A stretch of DNA of 64,000 nucleotides from Novosphingobium sp. 18050 (GTDB lineage Bacteria > Pseudomonadota > Alphaproteobacteria > Sphingomonadales > Sphingomonadaceae): assembly GCF_902706195.1 (NCBI RefSeq), contig NZ_CACSJO010000004.1, positions 1-64,000 of the forward strand. Reading direction: 5' to 3'. Below the pieces are notes generated by a model. It worked only from the letters and a program-made list of their open reading frames with translations, did no database searches and was not told where the DNA came from. Made by a program: the position numbers and the translations under genes. Of the stretch, positions 19,826 through 28,480 are shown in pieces. Every line of letters begins with the position of its first letter. The stretch's first letter is position 1.

Positions 19826-20272
19826 TCACCTTCGCCCGCCGCCGCCCCTGCCCCGTGCCGATCGGCAGAGATGCGCCAACTGGGCAAGAAGCGCGCGATT
19901 GTCGGCTTTATGCTCGGTCGCGACGTGCCTGCCGCCGTACATCCGCACTTTCAGCACGCCCTGAAATGCGCGCTGCACGCGCTCGTCCACTGTGACCTTC
20001 CGTTTTGCGCCGCCGCGCTTGCCGGTGATCGCATCCCAGGCGGCCGCAAAACTGCCCGCTCCGAGTCGGCGCCGCAGCCTATAGGCGGTCTCGCGCGCCA
20101 TGCCCACCTTGCGCGCCGCCGCCTCCACCGAGCCGCTCTCGGCCAGTGCGCCGAGGAACGCCGCCTGCCGCGCCGGGGTCCACCCATCGGCGCGCACGCG
20201 CAGCGCAACGGGCGCGAAAGCGGGAACCCGAACATGGCGGGCACGGCGAGGTGCGTGGGCAGCTGTCTTCAT
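19826..20272 (-). CDS. Helix-turn-helix protein, unknown target
   Basis: A 148-residue basic protein. Residues about 29-72 (DGWTPARQAAFLGALAESGS, then VEAAARKVGMARETAYRLRR) have the look of a homeodomain-like helix-turn-helix in which AARKVGMARETAYRLR is the recognition element. The C-terminal part is Arg/Lys-rich and ends in a Gly/Arg tail. Similar small proteins are familiar from sphingomonads, generally annotated as HTH or hypothetical. It is read on the minus strand downstream of yceI, beyond a strong terminator, and converges on cpaF. Confidence 0.65.
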   Translation of the reverse strand: MKTAAHAPRRARHVRVPAFAPVALRVRADGWTPARQAAFLGALAESGSVEAAARKVGMARETAYRLRRRLGAGSFAAAWDAITGKRGGAKRKVTVDERVQRAFQGVLKVRMYGGRHVATEHKADNRALLAQLAHLCRSARGRGGGGRR

Positions 20273-20317
20273 CCACCAGCTTAAACGCGATCTTTCCGAT
20301 GTAGGAAAGCGAACGGC

Positions 20318-20350
20318 AAAACGCCGCCCCGGATCATGTCCGGGGCGGCG
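20318..20350 (-). terminator. Intrinsic terminator of yceI
   Basis: A perfect 12-bp stem, CGCCGCCCCGGA at 20322-20333 with TCCGGGGCGGCG at 20339-20350, has a five-base loop. On the minus strand it is followed by TTTT (20318-20321). It lies 50 bp after the yceI stop and before the HTH gene. Confidence 0.85.
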
Positions 20351-20400
20351 CCGCGCATGTTCAGACCATCACAGCAGGCGGATGCCCGCTGCCCGCCGGA

Positions 20401-21015
20401 TTAGTTCGCCTGCTTCTCGAAAGCGGCGGTGATGGCGATCGTGGTGTCGTCGCTCACCATCGGCGCGTACTTGCTGACGCCGAACTCGGTGCGCTTGATG
20501 ACGCCGGTGGCGTTGAAGCCCAGCGTGTAGGCCTTGTTCATCGGGTTCACCGCAGCGGCCTTGAAGGTGGCCTTGAGGGTGACGGGCTTGGTCACGCCGT
20601 GCAGCGTCAGGTTGCCGGTGATGTCGGCAGTGCTCTTGCCGGTCTTCACGACCTTGGTCGAAACGAAGCGCATCGTCGGGAACTTGGCTGCGTCGAACCA
20701 CTCGTCGCCAACCAGTTCCTCGTCGAGCACCTTGTTGGTGGTCGAGACGGTCGCCACTGGCACCGAGACGTCGAGCTTGGCCGAAGCGACGTTCTTGGGA
20801 TCGACCGACAGGGTGCCGCTAGCGCCCGGCAGCGTGCCGAAGAAGTCGCTGATGCCGAAGTGGACGACGCTGAAGCGCACCAGCGTGTGATTGCTGTCGA
20901 GCGCATAGTTCCCCGCCTGGACTGTGGCGGCATTCTGGTTGGCCTGCTGCGCCACGATCGGCGCGGCCACGACGAGAGAGGCGGCCACGAAGGCCGATGC
21001 GAAGATACGCTTCAT
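20401..21015 (-). CDS. yceI: YceI family periplasmic lipid-binding protein
   Basis: A 204-residue secreted protein of the YceI family, a lipocalin-like barrel that binds polyisoprenoids or other lipids in the periplasm. The signal peptide is residues 1-22 (KRIFASAFVAASLVVAAPIVAQ). The core contains YALDSNHTLVRFSVVHFGIS and later ITGNLTLHGVTKPVTL, both typical of the family. ATG at 21015 is chosen because it starts the signal peptide and has GGAG seven bases upstream. The upstream DNA carries a striking 17-nt inverted repeat, a possible operator. Confidence 0.93.
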   Translation of the reverse strand: MKRIFASAFVAASLVVAAPIVAQQANQNAATVQAGNYALDSNHTLVRFSVVHFGISDFFGTLPGASGTLSVDPKNVASAKLDVSVPVATVSTTNKVLDEELVGDEWFDAAKFPTMRFVSTKVVKTGKSTADITGNLTLHGVTKPVTLKATFKAAAVNPMNKAYTLGFNATGVIKRTEFGVSKYAPMVSDDTTIAITAAFEKQAN

Positions 21016-21098
21016 TGAATTCTCCGGGGGTGTGAGTGACTTGCCGCCTGTTCCCACTTAGCCCGCAATCTGCCCAGCCGGATAAATTCGACCGGCTT

Positions 21099-21140
21099 GT
21101 TCAACTTTCTTGAACATCGCCTTGTTCAAGAAAGTTGAAC
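21099..21140. promoter_or_regulatory. Perfect 17-nt inverted repeat upstream of yceI
   Basis: GTTCAACTTTCTTGAAC at 21099-21115 and its exact reverse complement GTTCAAGAAAGTTGAAC at 21124-21140 are separated by eight bases. Each arm is itself a dyad, GTTCAA-N5-TTGAAC. The element lies 84-125 bp upstream of the yceI ATG and 29 bp beyond the end of the preceding same-strand gene. The double-dyad structure and lack of a T-run suggest a two-site operator; a terminator for the upstream gene is the alternative. Confidence 0.6.
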
Positions 21141-21168
21141 CCCTCCGACGAGCGATTTCAGCCGTTCT

Positions 21169-21375
21169 CTAGCCCCCCAGCACCTTGCGCGCCGACAGCC
21201 CGAGCAGCAGAACCGCTGCGAGCAGCGACCAGAAGAAGATGGGCGTCCAGGGCATGAAGCCCACGCGGTCGATGTCCTTACGGTGATGGCGCCGACGGTC
21301 CCCCAGCCATGCCACGGCCGCCAGCACCGCCGACAGGCTTCCGAAAATCGTCATGATCTTGGTCGAATCGTCCAT
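21169..21375 (-). CDS. Small membrane protein, unknown function
   Basis: A 68-residue protein with two hydrophobic helices (residues about 7-24 and 44-64) joined by a basic loop, GDRRRHHRKDIDRVG. It has no domain I recognise. The start ATG at 21375 and the codon use fit a real gene. It is divergent from the DMT transporter with only 44 bp between starts, and precedes yceI on the same strand. Confidence 0.6.
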   Translation of the reverse strand: MDDSTKIMTIFGSLSAVLAAVAWLGDRRRHHRKDIDRVGFMPWTPIFFWSLLAAVLLLGLSARKVLGG

Positions 21376-21419
21376 CCGCCGCCCTTGCCTCCAAGCGAGG
21401 GCAAGTTAAAGCCCCGGGA

Positions 21420-22403
21420 GTGACTTCCTCCTCCCGCCAAGAAAGCGCTGCGCCGCCTGCCCGCGCCGACCGTCCGATGTTCGCCATCGCACTGCGCCTG
21501 GCGGCGATGGCGATGCTCTCGACGATGTTCATGCTGGCCAAGCTCGCTGGGGAAGCGGGTGTCGCGGTGCCCGAACTGATATTCTGGCGACAGGCGATGA
21601 GCCTTCCGCTGATTGCCGGCGTACTGCTGGCAACCGGACGGATCCACCTCCTGCGCACCAACCGCATGGCCAGCCATGCCAAGCGCGCCACCACCGGAAC
21701 CGTGGGCCTGTGCTGCAATCTGAGCGCTGCCACCCTGCTGCCGCTGCCGGTCGCGACTACGCTGGGCTTCACCACGCCGCTTTTCGCCGTCCTGATCACT
21801 GCGCTGGTCCTGCGCGAGATGGTGGGCAAGTGGCGCTGGACCGCCGTCGTGCTGGGCTTCGTCGGTGTCCTCGTGATCTCCCGTCCCGGCGATGCGCCGG
21901 TCCCCGCGCTGGGCCTGGCAGCCGGGCTGGGCGCCGGGGTGATCGTCGCCATAGTCAGCTTCCAGATCCGCGATCTTGCCCGCACCGAAGCGCCGATCGC
22001 CTGCGTGTTCTGGTTCGCCTTCTATGGCTCGCTGTTCACTGCCATCCTGCTGCCTTTTTATGCCCAGCCCCACGGGGCCCGCGAATGGCTGCTGCTGGGT
22101 GCGATTGGCCTGAGCGGCGCGCTCGCCCAGTTCCTCATCACCGCCGCGCTGCGCTTCGGGCAGGTCGCTACGGTGGTGGTCATGGATTATACCGCACTGA
22201 TCTGGTCCACACTCTACGGCTGGGTCATCTGGGATCACCTGCCCGCCGCGACGATGTGGCTGGGCGCGCCGCTCATAGTCGTGGCCGGCCTGATAATCAC
22301 CTCGCGCGAGCATTTCCTGTCGCGGCGTATCTCGCCCACGTCCGCGCTGGACGAGGCCGCCACCGAAGAAGCGCAGCCAGAGAAAATGCCTGTGGGAACC
22401 TGA
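21420..22403 (+). CDS. DMT-superfamily (EamA) transporter
   Basis: A 327-residue inner-membrane protein with about ten hydrophobic segments forming two EamA repeats (residues about 25-160 and 175-300). Repeat 1 includes ELIFWRQAMSLPLIAG and the conserved end GFVGVLVISRPG. Such proteins export metabolites, but the substrate cannot be inferred here. The start is GTG at 21420; an ATG at about 21477 would remove the polar N-terminal tail. The C-terminus is a short cytoplasmic acidic tail. Confidence 0.85.
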   Translation: MTSSSRQESAAPPARADRPMFAIALRLAAMAMLSTMFMLAKLAGEAGVAVPELIFWRQAMSLPLIAGVLLATGRIHLLRTNRMASHAKRATTGTVGLCCNLSAATLLPLPVATTLGFTTPLFAVLITALVLREMVGKWRWTAVVLGFVGVLVISRPGDAPVPALGLAAGLGAGVIVAIVSFQIRDLARTEAPIACVFWFAFYGSLFTAILLPFYAQPHGAREWLLLGAIGLSGALAQFLITAALRFGQVATVVVMDYTALIWSTLYGWVIWDHLPAATMWLGAPLIVVAGLIITSREHFLSRRISPTSALDEAATEEAQPEKMPVGT

Positions 22404-22474
22404 CCCACACCCATGTGTTTTTCCGAGGCGCGGACCGGGCCTTCCTGGACCGCACCGCAAAAAGGAATATGGAC

Positions 22475-22609
22475 ATGGTCAAGAAGCTTGTTCTCGCGCT
22501 CGTCGCTGGCGGTATCGTTTTCTCCGCCGCTGCCTGCAACACAGTCAAGGGCGCAGGCCGTGACGTTTCGTCGGTCGGCCAGGCTGGCGAAGACGCGATC
22601 AACAAATAA
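22475..22609 (+). CDS. Entericidin-like lipoprotein, copy 1
   Basis: A 44-residue lipoprotein: MVKKLVLALVAGGIVFSAAA followed by the lipobox cysteine in ACNTVKGAGRDVSSVG. The CNTVKGxGxD block is the hallmark of entericidin A/B, small membrane lipoproteins known from E. coli as an antidote/toxin pair linked to bacteriolysis. The start at 22475 is preferred because AAGGAA lies seven bases upstream; the ATG at 22469 is too close to it. A second copy follows 137 bp downstream. Confidence 0.85.
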   Translation: MVKKLVLALVAGGIVFSAAACNTVKGAGRDVSSVGQAGEDAINK

Positions 22610-22746
22610 GCCGGCAACGGCTTGCAGGCGGGTCAGGATATTCGGCGCCACCGAGTTTCCCGGCCCGCCGGCAGAAATCTTGAAGGGCGCTTCCCTGCGT
22701 CGTGCGGATCGGATAATCGGGCGAAACTTTACGGAACGCTCGATAG

Positions 22747-22878
22747 ATGATCAAAAGACTGCTGATTGCCCTCACGGCCGGGGGCATTTTATTTTCGGCT
22801 TCTGCCTGCAACACCGTCAAGGGCGTGGGCCGCGATATTGAGTCTGTCGGCAAGGCCGGCGAGCGCGCCATCAACTGA
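22747..22878 (+). CDS. Entericidin-like lipoprotein, copy 2
   Basis: A 43-residue paralogue of the preceding gene: MIKRLLIALTAGGILFSASA, then the lipobox cysteine in ACNTVKGVGRDIESVG. It keeps the same spacing of signal peptide, lipobox and short amphipathic tail and ends AGERAIN. No strong ribosome binding site is seen (only CGGAAC about 11 bases upstream). Whether the two copies are toxin and antidote or simple duplicates cannot be decided from sequence. Confidence 0.85.
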   Translation: MIKRLLIALTAGGILFSASACNTVKGVGRDIESVGKAGERAIN

Positions 22879-22904
22879 ACTCAAAGCGATGAAATAAAAG
22901 GTCG

Positions 22905-23426
22905 TCAGGCGTCGAAGACGTGATTGGCGACCATTTCGCGCGCCCGCATCCAAAGAACCAGACGGCTGAACACCACCATGCCGAGCGCGAACCCAAGCAT
23001 CGCGTCCGTGATCAGCAGGGCATGGGCCGAAGGATGGCCCTCGCCTATCGTCATGCTGGTCGGCAGCAGAACCCGCCGCGCTACGAAAACACCGATGATG
23101 AGCATCAGGGCCAGCGGCGACTGACGCACCATGACCCGCGCCTCGCTGCCTTCACCCTCGACATGCAGGCGCATCAGCCTTGAGCGCTGCGCACCGATCG
23201 CGCCGCCGATCGCCAGGCCCGCCGCAAGGGCAAGCCAACCCAGACCGGCGGGCGGTAAAGCGGCGAGTGCAAAGCACACCGCCGCCATAACGATCAGCGG
23301 CATGAGCCACAGCAGGGGGAGACGCAGCGGCCGCGCCTTCTGCAGGTTGCGCAGTCGCCAGGCCATGATCCCGGCGATGATGAACAACGGCAGATAGGCC
23401 GAAAGCCCGCTCCCCCCGCCTGACAT
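22905..23426 (-). CDS. CcdC-like (DUF1453) membrane protein
   Basis: A 173-residue membrane protein with about five helices: SAYLPLFIIAGIMAWRL near the start, LPLLWLMPLIVMAAVCFALA, a Gly/Ala-rich third helix, and two at the C-terminus after QSPLALMLIIGVFVARRVL. The pattern matches the CcdC/DUF1453 family, named from a Bacillus gene in a cytochrome c biogenesis locus; the function is unknown. The gene starts 3 bp after gcvPB and is probably the last gene of the glycine cleavage transcript. Confidence 0.7.
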   Translation of the reverse strand: MSGGGSGLSAYLPLFIIAGIMAWRLRNLQKARPLRLPLLWLMPLIVMAAVCFALAALPPAGLGWLALAAGLAIGGAIGAQRSRLMRLHVEGEGSEARVMVRQSPLALMLIIGVFVARRVLLPTSMTIGEGHPSAHALLITDAMLGFALGMVVFSRLVLWMRAREMVANHVFDA

Positions 23427-23429
23427 AGC

Positions 23430-25028
23430 TTAGCTCCCGCCGATTTCGCTGAGCGAGGGCGTGCCGGGAATGCCCGGCTCACCCTTCCACACCAGCACGG
23501 GCTTGCGCGCGGCCAGCGTTTCATCAAGTCGTCTGCGCGGCGCGAAGTGCGGCGCGGAGTGCAGGCTCTGGTCGCCGGCCTTGGCGCGCTGGGCCAGGCT
23601 GCGCAGCGAGCCGATGAAGCGGTCGAGGCCAGCCTTGCTCTCGGTCTCGGTCGGCTCGACCAGCATGGCGCCCTTGACCACCAGCGGGAAGTAGACCGTC
23701 ATCGGGTGGAAGCCCTCGTCGATCAGCCCCTTGGCGATATCCAGCGTGGAGAACCCTTCGGCCAGCCCAGCGTCGCTGAATAGCGCTTCGTGCATGCAGG
23801 GGCCGCTGTCCGCGAAGGGGGCGGGCAACAGGTCCTCGCAAGAACGCAGCACGTAGTTGGCGTTGAGCACCGCGTCCTCGGCAACCTGGCGCAGGCCGTC
23901 GGCGCCGTGGCTGAGGATGTAGGTCAGCGCGCGGGTGAACATGCCCATCTGGCCGTGGAAGGCGACCATGCGGCCGAACGCCTGTGCGTGGCCCTCGCTC
24001 GCATTCTCCTCCTCGACGAGGTGGATCGCGCCATCAGCCCCACGCGTCACGAAAGGCAGCGGCGCGAACGGCGCCAGCGCTTCGGACAGGACCACCGGAC
24101 CCGCACCGGGACCGCCGCCGCCGTGGGGGGTGGAGAAGGTCTTGTGCAGGTTAATGTGCATGGCATCGACGCCCAGGTCGCCGGGGCGCACCTTGCCGAC
24201 AATCGCGTTGAAGTTCGCGCCGTCGCAATAGACGTAGCCGCCGGCTGCGTGAACCGCGTCGCCGATTTCCTTCATCTCCGGCTCGAACAGCCCGCAGGTG
24301 TTGGGGTTGGTGATCATTACCCCCGCCACGTTCGGACCCAGCTTCGCCTTGAGCGCAGCCACGTCGACCCGGCCTTCCGGCGTCGCGGGGATCGATTCCA
24401 CCTTGAAGCCGGCGAAAGCCGCCGTCGCCGGGTTGGTGCCATGGGCGCTTTCGGGCACCAGCACGACATCGCGCTTCTCACCGCGCGCGTCGAGCGCGGC
24501 GCGGATGCACAGCAGACCGCACAGTTCGCCATGCGCGCCCGCCTTGGGCGACATCGCCACCGACGCCATGCCGGTCAGCGTGATAAGCCAGTCGGCCAGC
24601 TGCTCGATCACTTCGAGCGCGCCTTCGATGGTCTTCTGCGGCTGCATCGGGTGCACGTCGGCGAAGCCCGGCAGGCGCGCCATCTTCTCGTTCAGGCGCG
24701 GATTGTGCTTCATCGTGCACGAACCCAGCGGGAACGGCCCGAGGTCGATCGCATAGTTCTGGCGCGACAGGCGCGTGTAGTGGCGCACCGTCTCCGGCTC
24801 GGTCAGGCCCGGAAGACCCGGCGCCGCCTTGCGCAGGAACTTGTTCAGCCCTGCCACCGGCGCACGGTCCGCCGGATCGAGATCGACGCCGCACTTGTCG
24901 GCCGAGCCGAGTTCGAAGCTCAGGGCTTCTTCGAGCATAAGCCCGTAATCGCCGCTAAACGTTGTGAATTTTGCGTCTCCGGCTTCACCCATAGAGGGGC
25001 GCCATCCGCCTGCGTTGATGTCGCTCAT
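23430..25028 (-). CDS. gcvPB: Glycine dehydrogenase (decarboxylating) subunit 2
   Basis: A 532-residue C-terminal half of split P-protein, the PLP enzyme that decarboxylates glycine and loads the aminomethyl group on GcvH. The PLP lysine is in [20 protein letters not shown]. Upstream blocks include [19 protein letters not shown] and [12 protein letters not shown]. An N-terminal extension of about 40 residues precedes the core. ATG 25028 overlaps the stop of gcvPA by 4 bp (ATGA), the normal way the two halves are coupled. Confidence 0.97.
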   Translation of the reverse strand: MSDINAGGWRPSMGEAGDAKFTTFSGDYGLMLEEALSFELGSADKCGVDLDPADRAPVAGLNKFLRKAAPGLPGLTEPETVRHYTRLSRQNYAIDLGPFPLGSCTMKHNPRLNEKMARLPGFADVHPMQPQKTIEGALEVIEQLADWLITLTGMASVAMSPKAGAHGELCGLLCIRAALDARGEKRDVVLVPESAHGTNPATAAFAGFKVESIPATPEGRVDVAALKAKLGPNVAGVMITNPNTCGLFEPEMKEIGDAVHAAGGYVYCDGANFNAIVGKVRPGDLGVDAMHINLHKTFSTPHGGGGPGAGPVVLSEALAPFAPLPFVTRGADGAIHLVEEENASEGHAQAFGRMVAFHGQMGMFTRALTYILSHGADGLRQVAEDAVLNANYVLRSCEDLLPAPFADSGPCMHEALFSDAGLAEGFSTLDIAKGLIDEGFHPMTVYFPLVVKGAMLVEPTETESKAGLDRFIGSLRSLAQRAKAGDQSLHSAPHFAPRRRLDETLAARKPVLVWKGEPGIPGTPSLSEIGGS

Positions 25029-26395
25029 GCCGAAGCTCCTTCCAGCACTGCTTCCAGTTCGAGAGCGAATGCCTCGATATCCTCGTCCGTGGTCGTCTCG
25101 GTCGCCGCGACCAGCAGGCCGTTGCGCAGCCCTTCCCCTTGCGGGAACAGGCGGCCCAGCGAAACGCCGCCCAGCACCTTGCGCTCGGCCAGTTCACGCA
25201 CGACCTCACGAGCATCGCGCGGCAGGATCAGCGTGGCCTCGTTGAAGTAGGCGTCGTTCATCAGCGAGACGCCGGGAATGCGGGTCAGTCGCTCGAACGT
25301 TGCCTGTGCGCGGGCGTGATTGGTGCCGGCCAGACGGGCCAGCCCCTCACCGCCCAGCAAGGTCAGGTGAATACTGAAGGCCAGTGCGCAAAGTCCTGAA
25401 TTGGTGCAGATATTGCTCGTCGCCTTCTCGCGGCGGATATGCTGCTCGCGGGTCGAGAGGGTGAGCACGAAACCGCGCTTGCCCTCGACGTCGACAGTCT
25501 CGCCGCACAGGCGCCCCGGCATCTGGCGCACGAACTTCTCGCGGCAGCCGAACAGGCCGAGGTAAGGGCCGCCGAACTGCAGCCCCACACCGATCGACTG
25601 GCCCTCGCCCACAACGATATCAGCGCCCAGAACGCCCGGCGCCTCGATCAGGCCCAGCGCGACCGGCTCGGTGACGACCGCCACCAGCAGCGCGCCCTTG
25701 GCGTGGGCGGCTTCAGCGATGGCGGCAAGATCAGGGATGCGGCCCATGACGTCGGGGTACTGGACCACGACGCAGGAGGTCTTGTCGTCGATCGCGGCGA
25801 TCACGGCGGCGTCATCGGCTTCCGCGACCATTTTCGGGGGAAGGCTGACGATGTCGTCCTGAGTGAACTTCGCCATCGTGCGCACCACTTCGCCGTAGTG
25901 CGGGTGCAGACCGCCCGACAGCACGCTGCGGCCCTTGCGGGTAACGCGCGCAGCCATCAGAATCGCTTCCCAGCACGCAGTCGAGCCGTCGTACATCGAG
26001 GCATTGGCGATATCTGTGCCAAACAGGCGCGCAACCTGGGTCTGGAACTCGAACAGCACCTGCAGCGTGCCCTGCGCAATTTCCGGCTGGTAGGGCGTGT
26101 AGGCGGTGAGGAACTCGCCGCGCTGGATCAGGTGATCGACCGAGGCCGGGACGTGATGGCGGTAGGCGCCCGCGCCCAGGAAGAACGGCGCGGAACCGGC
26201 GCTCACGTTCTTGGCGGCCAGCGCGCTCATGTGGCGCTCGACGGCCATTTCGCTGGCGTGGGCGGGCAGGCCTTCGATCGGGCCGGCGAGGCGGGCGGCT
26301 TCGGGCACGTCGATGAACAGGTCGTCGACCGTGTCGGCGCCGATCTTCGCCAGCATGGCGATGCGGTCGGCGGGAGTCAGGGGAAGGTAGCGCAT
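25025..26395 (-). CDS. gcvPA: Glycine dehydrogenase (decarboxylating) subunit 1
   Basis: A 456-residue N-terminal half of the two-subunit glycine decarboxylase. It opens with [19 protein letters not shown] and contains [19 protein letters not shown] and [20 protein letters not shown], both diagnostic of GcvPA. It has no PLP lysine, as expected for this half. It overlaps gcvPB by 4 bp. The 162-bp gap that separates it from gcvH contains a repeat element, so the operon is interrupted but probably still continuous. Confidence 0.97.
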   Translation of the reverse strand: MRYLPLTPADRIAMLAKIGADTVDDLFIDVPEAARLAGPIEGLPAHASEMAVERHMSALAAKNVSAGSAPFFLGAGAYRHHVPASVDHLIQRGEFLTAYTPYQPEIAQGTLQVLFEFQTQVARLFGTDIANASMYDGSTACWEAILMAARVTRKGRSVLSGGLHPHYGEVVRTMAKFTQDDIVSLPPKMVAEADDAAVIAAIDDKTSCVVVQYPDVMGRIPDLAAIAEAAHAKGALLVAVVTEPVALGLIEAPGVLGADIVVGEGQSIGVGLQFGGPYLGLFGCREKFVRQMPGRLCGETVDVEGKRGFVLTLSTREQHIRREKATSNICTNSGLCALAFSIHLTLLGGEGLARLAGTNHARAQATFERLTRIPGVSLMNDAYFNEATLILPRDAREVVRELAERKVLGGVSLGRLFPQGEGLRNGLLVAATETTTDEDIEAFALELEAVLEGASA

Positions 26396-26429
26396 CAGGG
26401 GCGGGTTCCTGAGTGAAAGTCTTCAAAAT

Positions 26430-26549
26430 TCCTCCCCGATCTTGCTCGGGGAAGTGGCAGCGCGAAGCGCTGACGGAGGGGGATTGTGCGCCCCCCTCCA
26501 CCACCCGCTTGCCGCGGGCGGCCCCCTCCCCGAGCAAGCTCGGGGAGGA
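26430..26549. repeat. REP/BIME-like inverted repeat between gcvH and gcvPA
   Basis: The outer arms are TCCTCCCCGATCTTGCTCGGGG at 26430-26451 and, inverted, a 22-base copy at 26528-26549 that differs at one position. Between them are two smaller dyads, one around GCGCGAAGCGC and one in a C-rich stretch. Elements of this kind (CTCCCCGAGCTTGCTCGGGGAG) are, from general knowledge, dispersed between genes in sphingomonads. Inside an operon it could modulate the gcvH to gcvPA ratio through mRNA processing or partial termination (inference). Confidence 0.65.
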
Positions 26550-26557
26550 ACTGGGGG

Positions 26558-26929
26558 TCAGAGGCTTTCGACGTAGCTCTTGTAGGCGGCCTCATCCATC
26601 AGCCCGCCCAGTTCGGCGGCGTCGGAAAGGGTCACGCGGAACAGCCATCCACCGGTATCGGCTTCGGTGTTCACCAGTTCCGGCGTATCGGCGAGAGCGC
26701 CGTTCACTTCGGTGACCGTGCCCGAAACAGGCGTGTAGACGTCCGATGCGGCCTTGACGGAATCGACCACCGAAACGGAATCGCCCTTGCCGACGGTGCT
26801 GCCCTCGGCGGGGAGTTCAACGAAAGTGATGTCGCCAAGCTGGCCCTGGGCATAGTCGGTAATGCCGACAGTGCCGAGGTCGCCTTCGACTTCGATCCAC
26901 TCGTGGTCTTCGGAGAAATAGCGGGTCAT
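26558..26929 (-). CDS. gcvH: Glycine cleavage system H protein
   Basis: A 123-residue lipoyl carrier that shuttles the aminomethyl group between P, T and L proteins. It begins MTRYFSEDHEWIEVEGDLGT and the lipoylated lysine is K59 in VVDSVKAASDVY. The C-terminus has NTEADTGGWLFRV, normal for GcvH. It starts at ATG 26929, with GGAG seven bases upstream, 10 bp after the end of gcvT. Confidence 0.98.
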   Translation of the reverse strand: MTRYFSEDHEWIEVEGDLGTVGITDYAQGQLGDITFVELPAEGSTVGKGDSVSVVDSVKAASDVYTPVSGTVTEVNGALADTPELVNTEADTGGWLFRVTLSDAAELGGLMDEAAYKSYVESL

Positions 26930-26939
26930 GGAAAGCTCC

Positions 26940-28082
26940 TCAGCGGTGATAGCGATGGGGGACGAAGGGCATCGCGGCGACTTTCGCGTCGAGCCGCTTA
27001 CCGCGCATTTCGATAGTGAGGGCGGTGCCCTCTGCGACCAGTGCCGCATCGACGTAGGCCATGGCGATCGGATGCTGTAGTGAAGGTGAGAAACCACCCG
27101 AAGTCACGATACCAACCTCCTGATCATTATTGAAAACCTTGGCGCCTTCACGTGCTGCCATGCGGCCTTCGAGAGTCAGACCGATCCGGCGGCGCGCGGT
27201 GCCATCGGCAAAATCGCGGATCACGCGGTCAGAGCCGGGAAAGCCGCCTTCGGTGCGACGGCGCTTGTTGATGGCGAACTTCAGATCCGCGTCGACAGCG
27301 CTGGTTTCCGGCGAAAGATCGTGGCCGTAGAGCGGCAGACCTGCCTCAAGACGTAGCGAGTCCCGCGCGCCAAGGCCAATTGGCTTGACCTCAGGTTCGC
27401 CGCAAAGAAGCTGCGCGACTGCTTCGACGTCATCGGCCGGGATCGAGATTTCGAAGCCGTCCTCGCCAGTGTAACCAGAACGGCTGATCCAGGCATCGAC
27501 GCCGCCCAGCGTGAACTGGCCGCCCTTCATGAAGGTAAGTGCGGAGAGCGGATATTCGCCGCTCGCATGGCGTTCCAGTGCGGCAAAGGCCTTGGGGCCC
27601 TGCAACGCCAGCAACGCGCGGTCGTCGAGGTGGTTCAAGGTCACATCGTCGGGCAGCAGTTCGCGCAGGGTGCCGATGTCGTCCCACTTGGTGGCGCCAT
27701 TGACGACAACATAGAGCCCGCCGGGCCAGCGCGCGACCATGAGGTCGTCGAGAATGCCGCCCTCGTCGTCCAGCAGCAGCGAGTAGCGCACCGTACCGAG
27801 CTTGAGTGTCGACAGGTCGATCGGCAGCGCCGTTTCGAGCGCGGCTTCCACGCCCTCGCCGGAAACGAGCAACTGGCCCATGTGGCTGACGTCGAACAGG
27901 CCGGCGTTCTCGCGCGTCCACAGGTGCTCGGCCATGATGCCCTCATATTGGACGGGCATCATGTAGCCGGCGAATTCGACCATGCGGCCGCCCTGCGTCT
28001 GGTGCCAGGCATCGAGAGGCAGGGTCAGCGGGGCGAGATCCTCCGCTTCGTCTTCATCGGGGGTAACAGGGTATTCGCTCAA
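26940..28082 (-). CDS. gcvT: Aminomethyltransferase (glycine cleavage T protein)
   Basis: A 380-residue protein that transfers the methylene group from GcvH to tetrahydrofolate and releases ammonia. The core begins GGRMVEFAGYMMPVQYEG and contains RENAGLFDVSHMGQL, with the conserved SHMGQ, and later SRSGYTGEDGFEI. No in-frame ATG lies at the beginning. TTG at 28082 is taken as start, eight bases after GGAG; a two-codon frame ATGTCTTGA overlaps it. A tandem glycine riboswitch lies directly upstream. Confidence 0.95.
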   Translation of the reverse strand: MSEYPVTPDEDEAEDLAPLTLPLDAWHQTQGGRMVEFAGYMMPVQYEGIMAEHLWTRENAGLFDVSHMGQLLVSGEGVEAALETALPIDLSTLKLGTVRYSLLLDDEGGILDDLMVARWPGGLYVVVNGATKWDDIGTLRELLPDDVTLNHLDDRALLALQGPKAFAALERHASGEYPLSALTFMKGGQFTLGGVDAWISRSGYTGEDGFEISIPADDVEAVAQLLCGEPEVKPIGLGARDSLRLEAGLPLYGHDLSPETSAVDADLKFAINKRRRTEGGFPGSDRVIRDFADGTARRRIGLTLEGRMAAREGAKVFNNDQEVGIVTSGGFSPSLQHPIAMAYVDAALVAEGTALTIEMRGKRLDAKVAAMPFVPHRYHR

Positions 28083-28120
28083 GACATGACTCCGCGACTA
28101 GCATGGCACACCATTTCCGG

Positions 28121-28342
28121 TGCCCCCTCTGTCACGGAAACCTGAGAGCTTCCCCGGCGTCATCCCTTATGGGACGGGCCGGGTTACACCGTCGGCGGCC
28201 ACGACCCTAAGGGCACGGGGCACTTTCCAGAGTGTCGCTGTAGACGCCGCGCGGTCCTTTTGCCTGAGAGATTCCGGGGCGGTTGCTCCTTCGGCGCCTT
28301 GTCCCATTTGCCATACGGCGAATCGGCAAGGTCTCTCCCGCG
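28121..28342 (-). promoter_or_regulatory. Tandem glycine riboswitch
   Basis: Read on the minus strand from 28342, the first aptamer shows GGGAGAGACC, then GGCGCCGAAGGAGCAA and AATCTCTCAGGCAAAAGGAC. A linker with CTCTGGAAAG leads into the second aptamer, which has GCCGGGGAAGCTCTCAGG and ends near a GACAGAGGGGGC stem. These conserved blocks in this order are the glycine riboswitch tandem architecture, placed 40-260 bases upstream of gcvT. By precedent it turns the glycine cleavage operon on when glycine is high. The expression platform between 28083 and 28121 was not resolved. Confidence 0.95.
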
Positions 28343-28480
28343 CGTGTCAGCGAGTTGACCAAGCCTTGGTGGAGCGCCCTGCGCAAGTCAACGCCCGCCT
28401 TGTGCAAGTGCGAGCTAATCCACGGGGTTGGGTGTTGGGGCTTCAACAGGCGCAGCTTGAACTTGTGGAAGTGTGCGCCC
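28343..28480 (-). promoter_or_regulatory. Probable gcv promoter region
   Basis: This 138-bp stretch between the end of the upstream NAD(P)-binding gene and the riboswitch holds no gene. The gcv promoter should be here because the riboswitch begins at 28342. A TTGACT that could serve as a -35 element is seen on the minus strand near 28386, but no convincing -10 was found at 16-18 bases. No other structure was recognised. Confidence 0.35.

Noticed and set aside
21099..21140. LexA (SOS) box reading of the GTTC-rich inverted repeat
   Set aside because: Alphaproteobacterial LexA sites are direct repeats GTTC-N7-GTTC. Here the half-sites are inverted GTTCAA-N5-TTGAAC and the spacing does not match.
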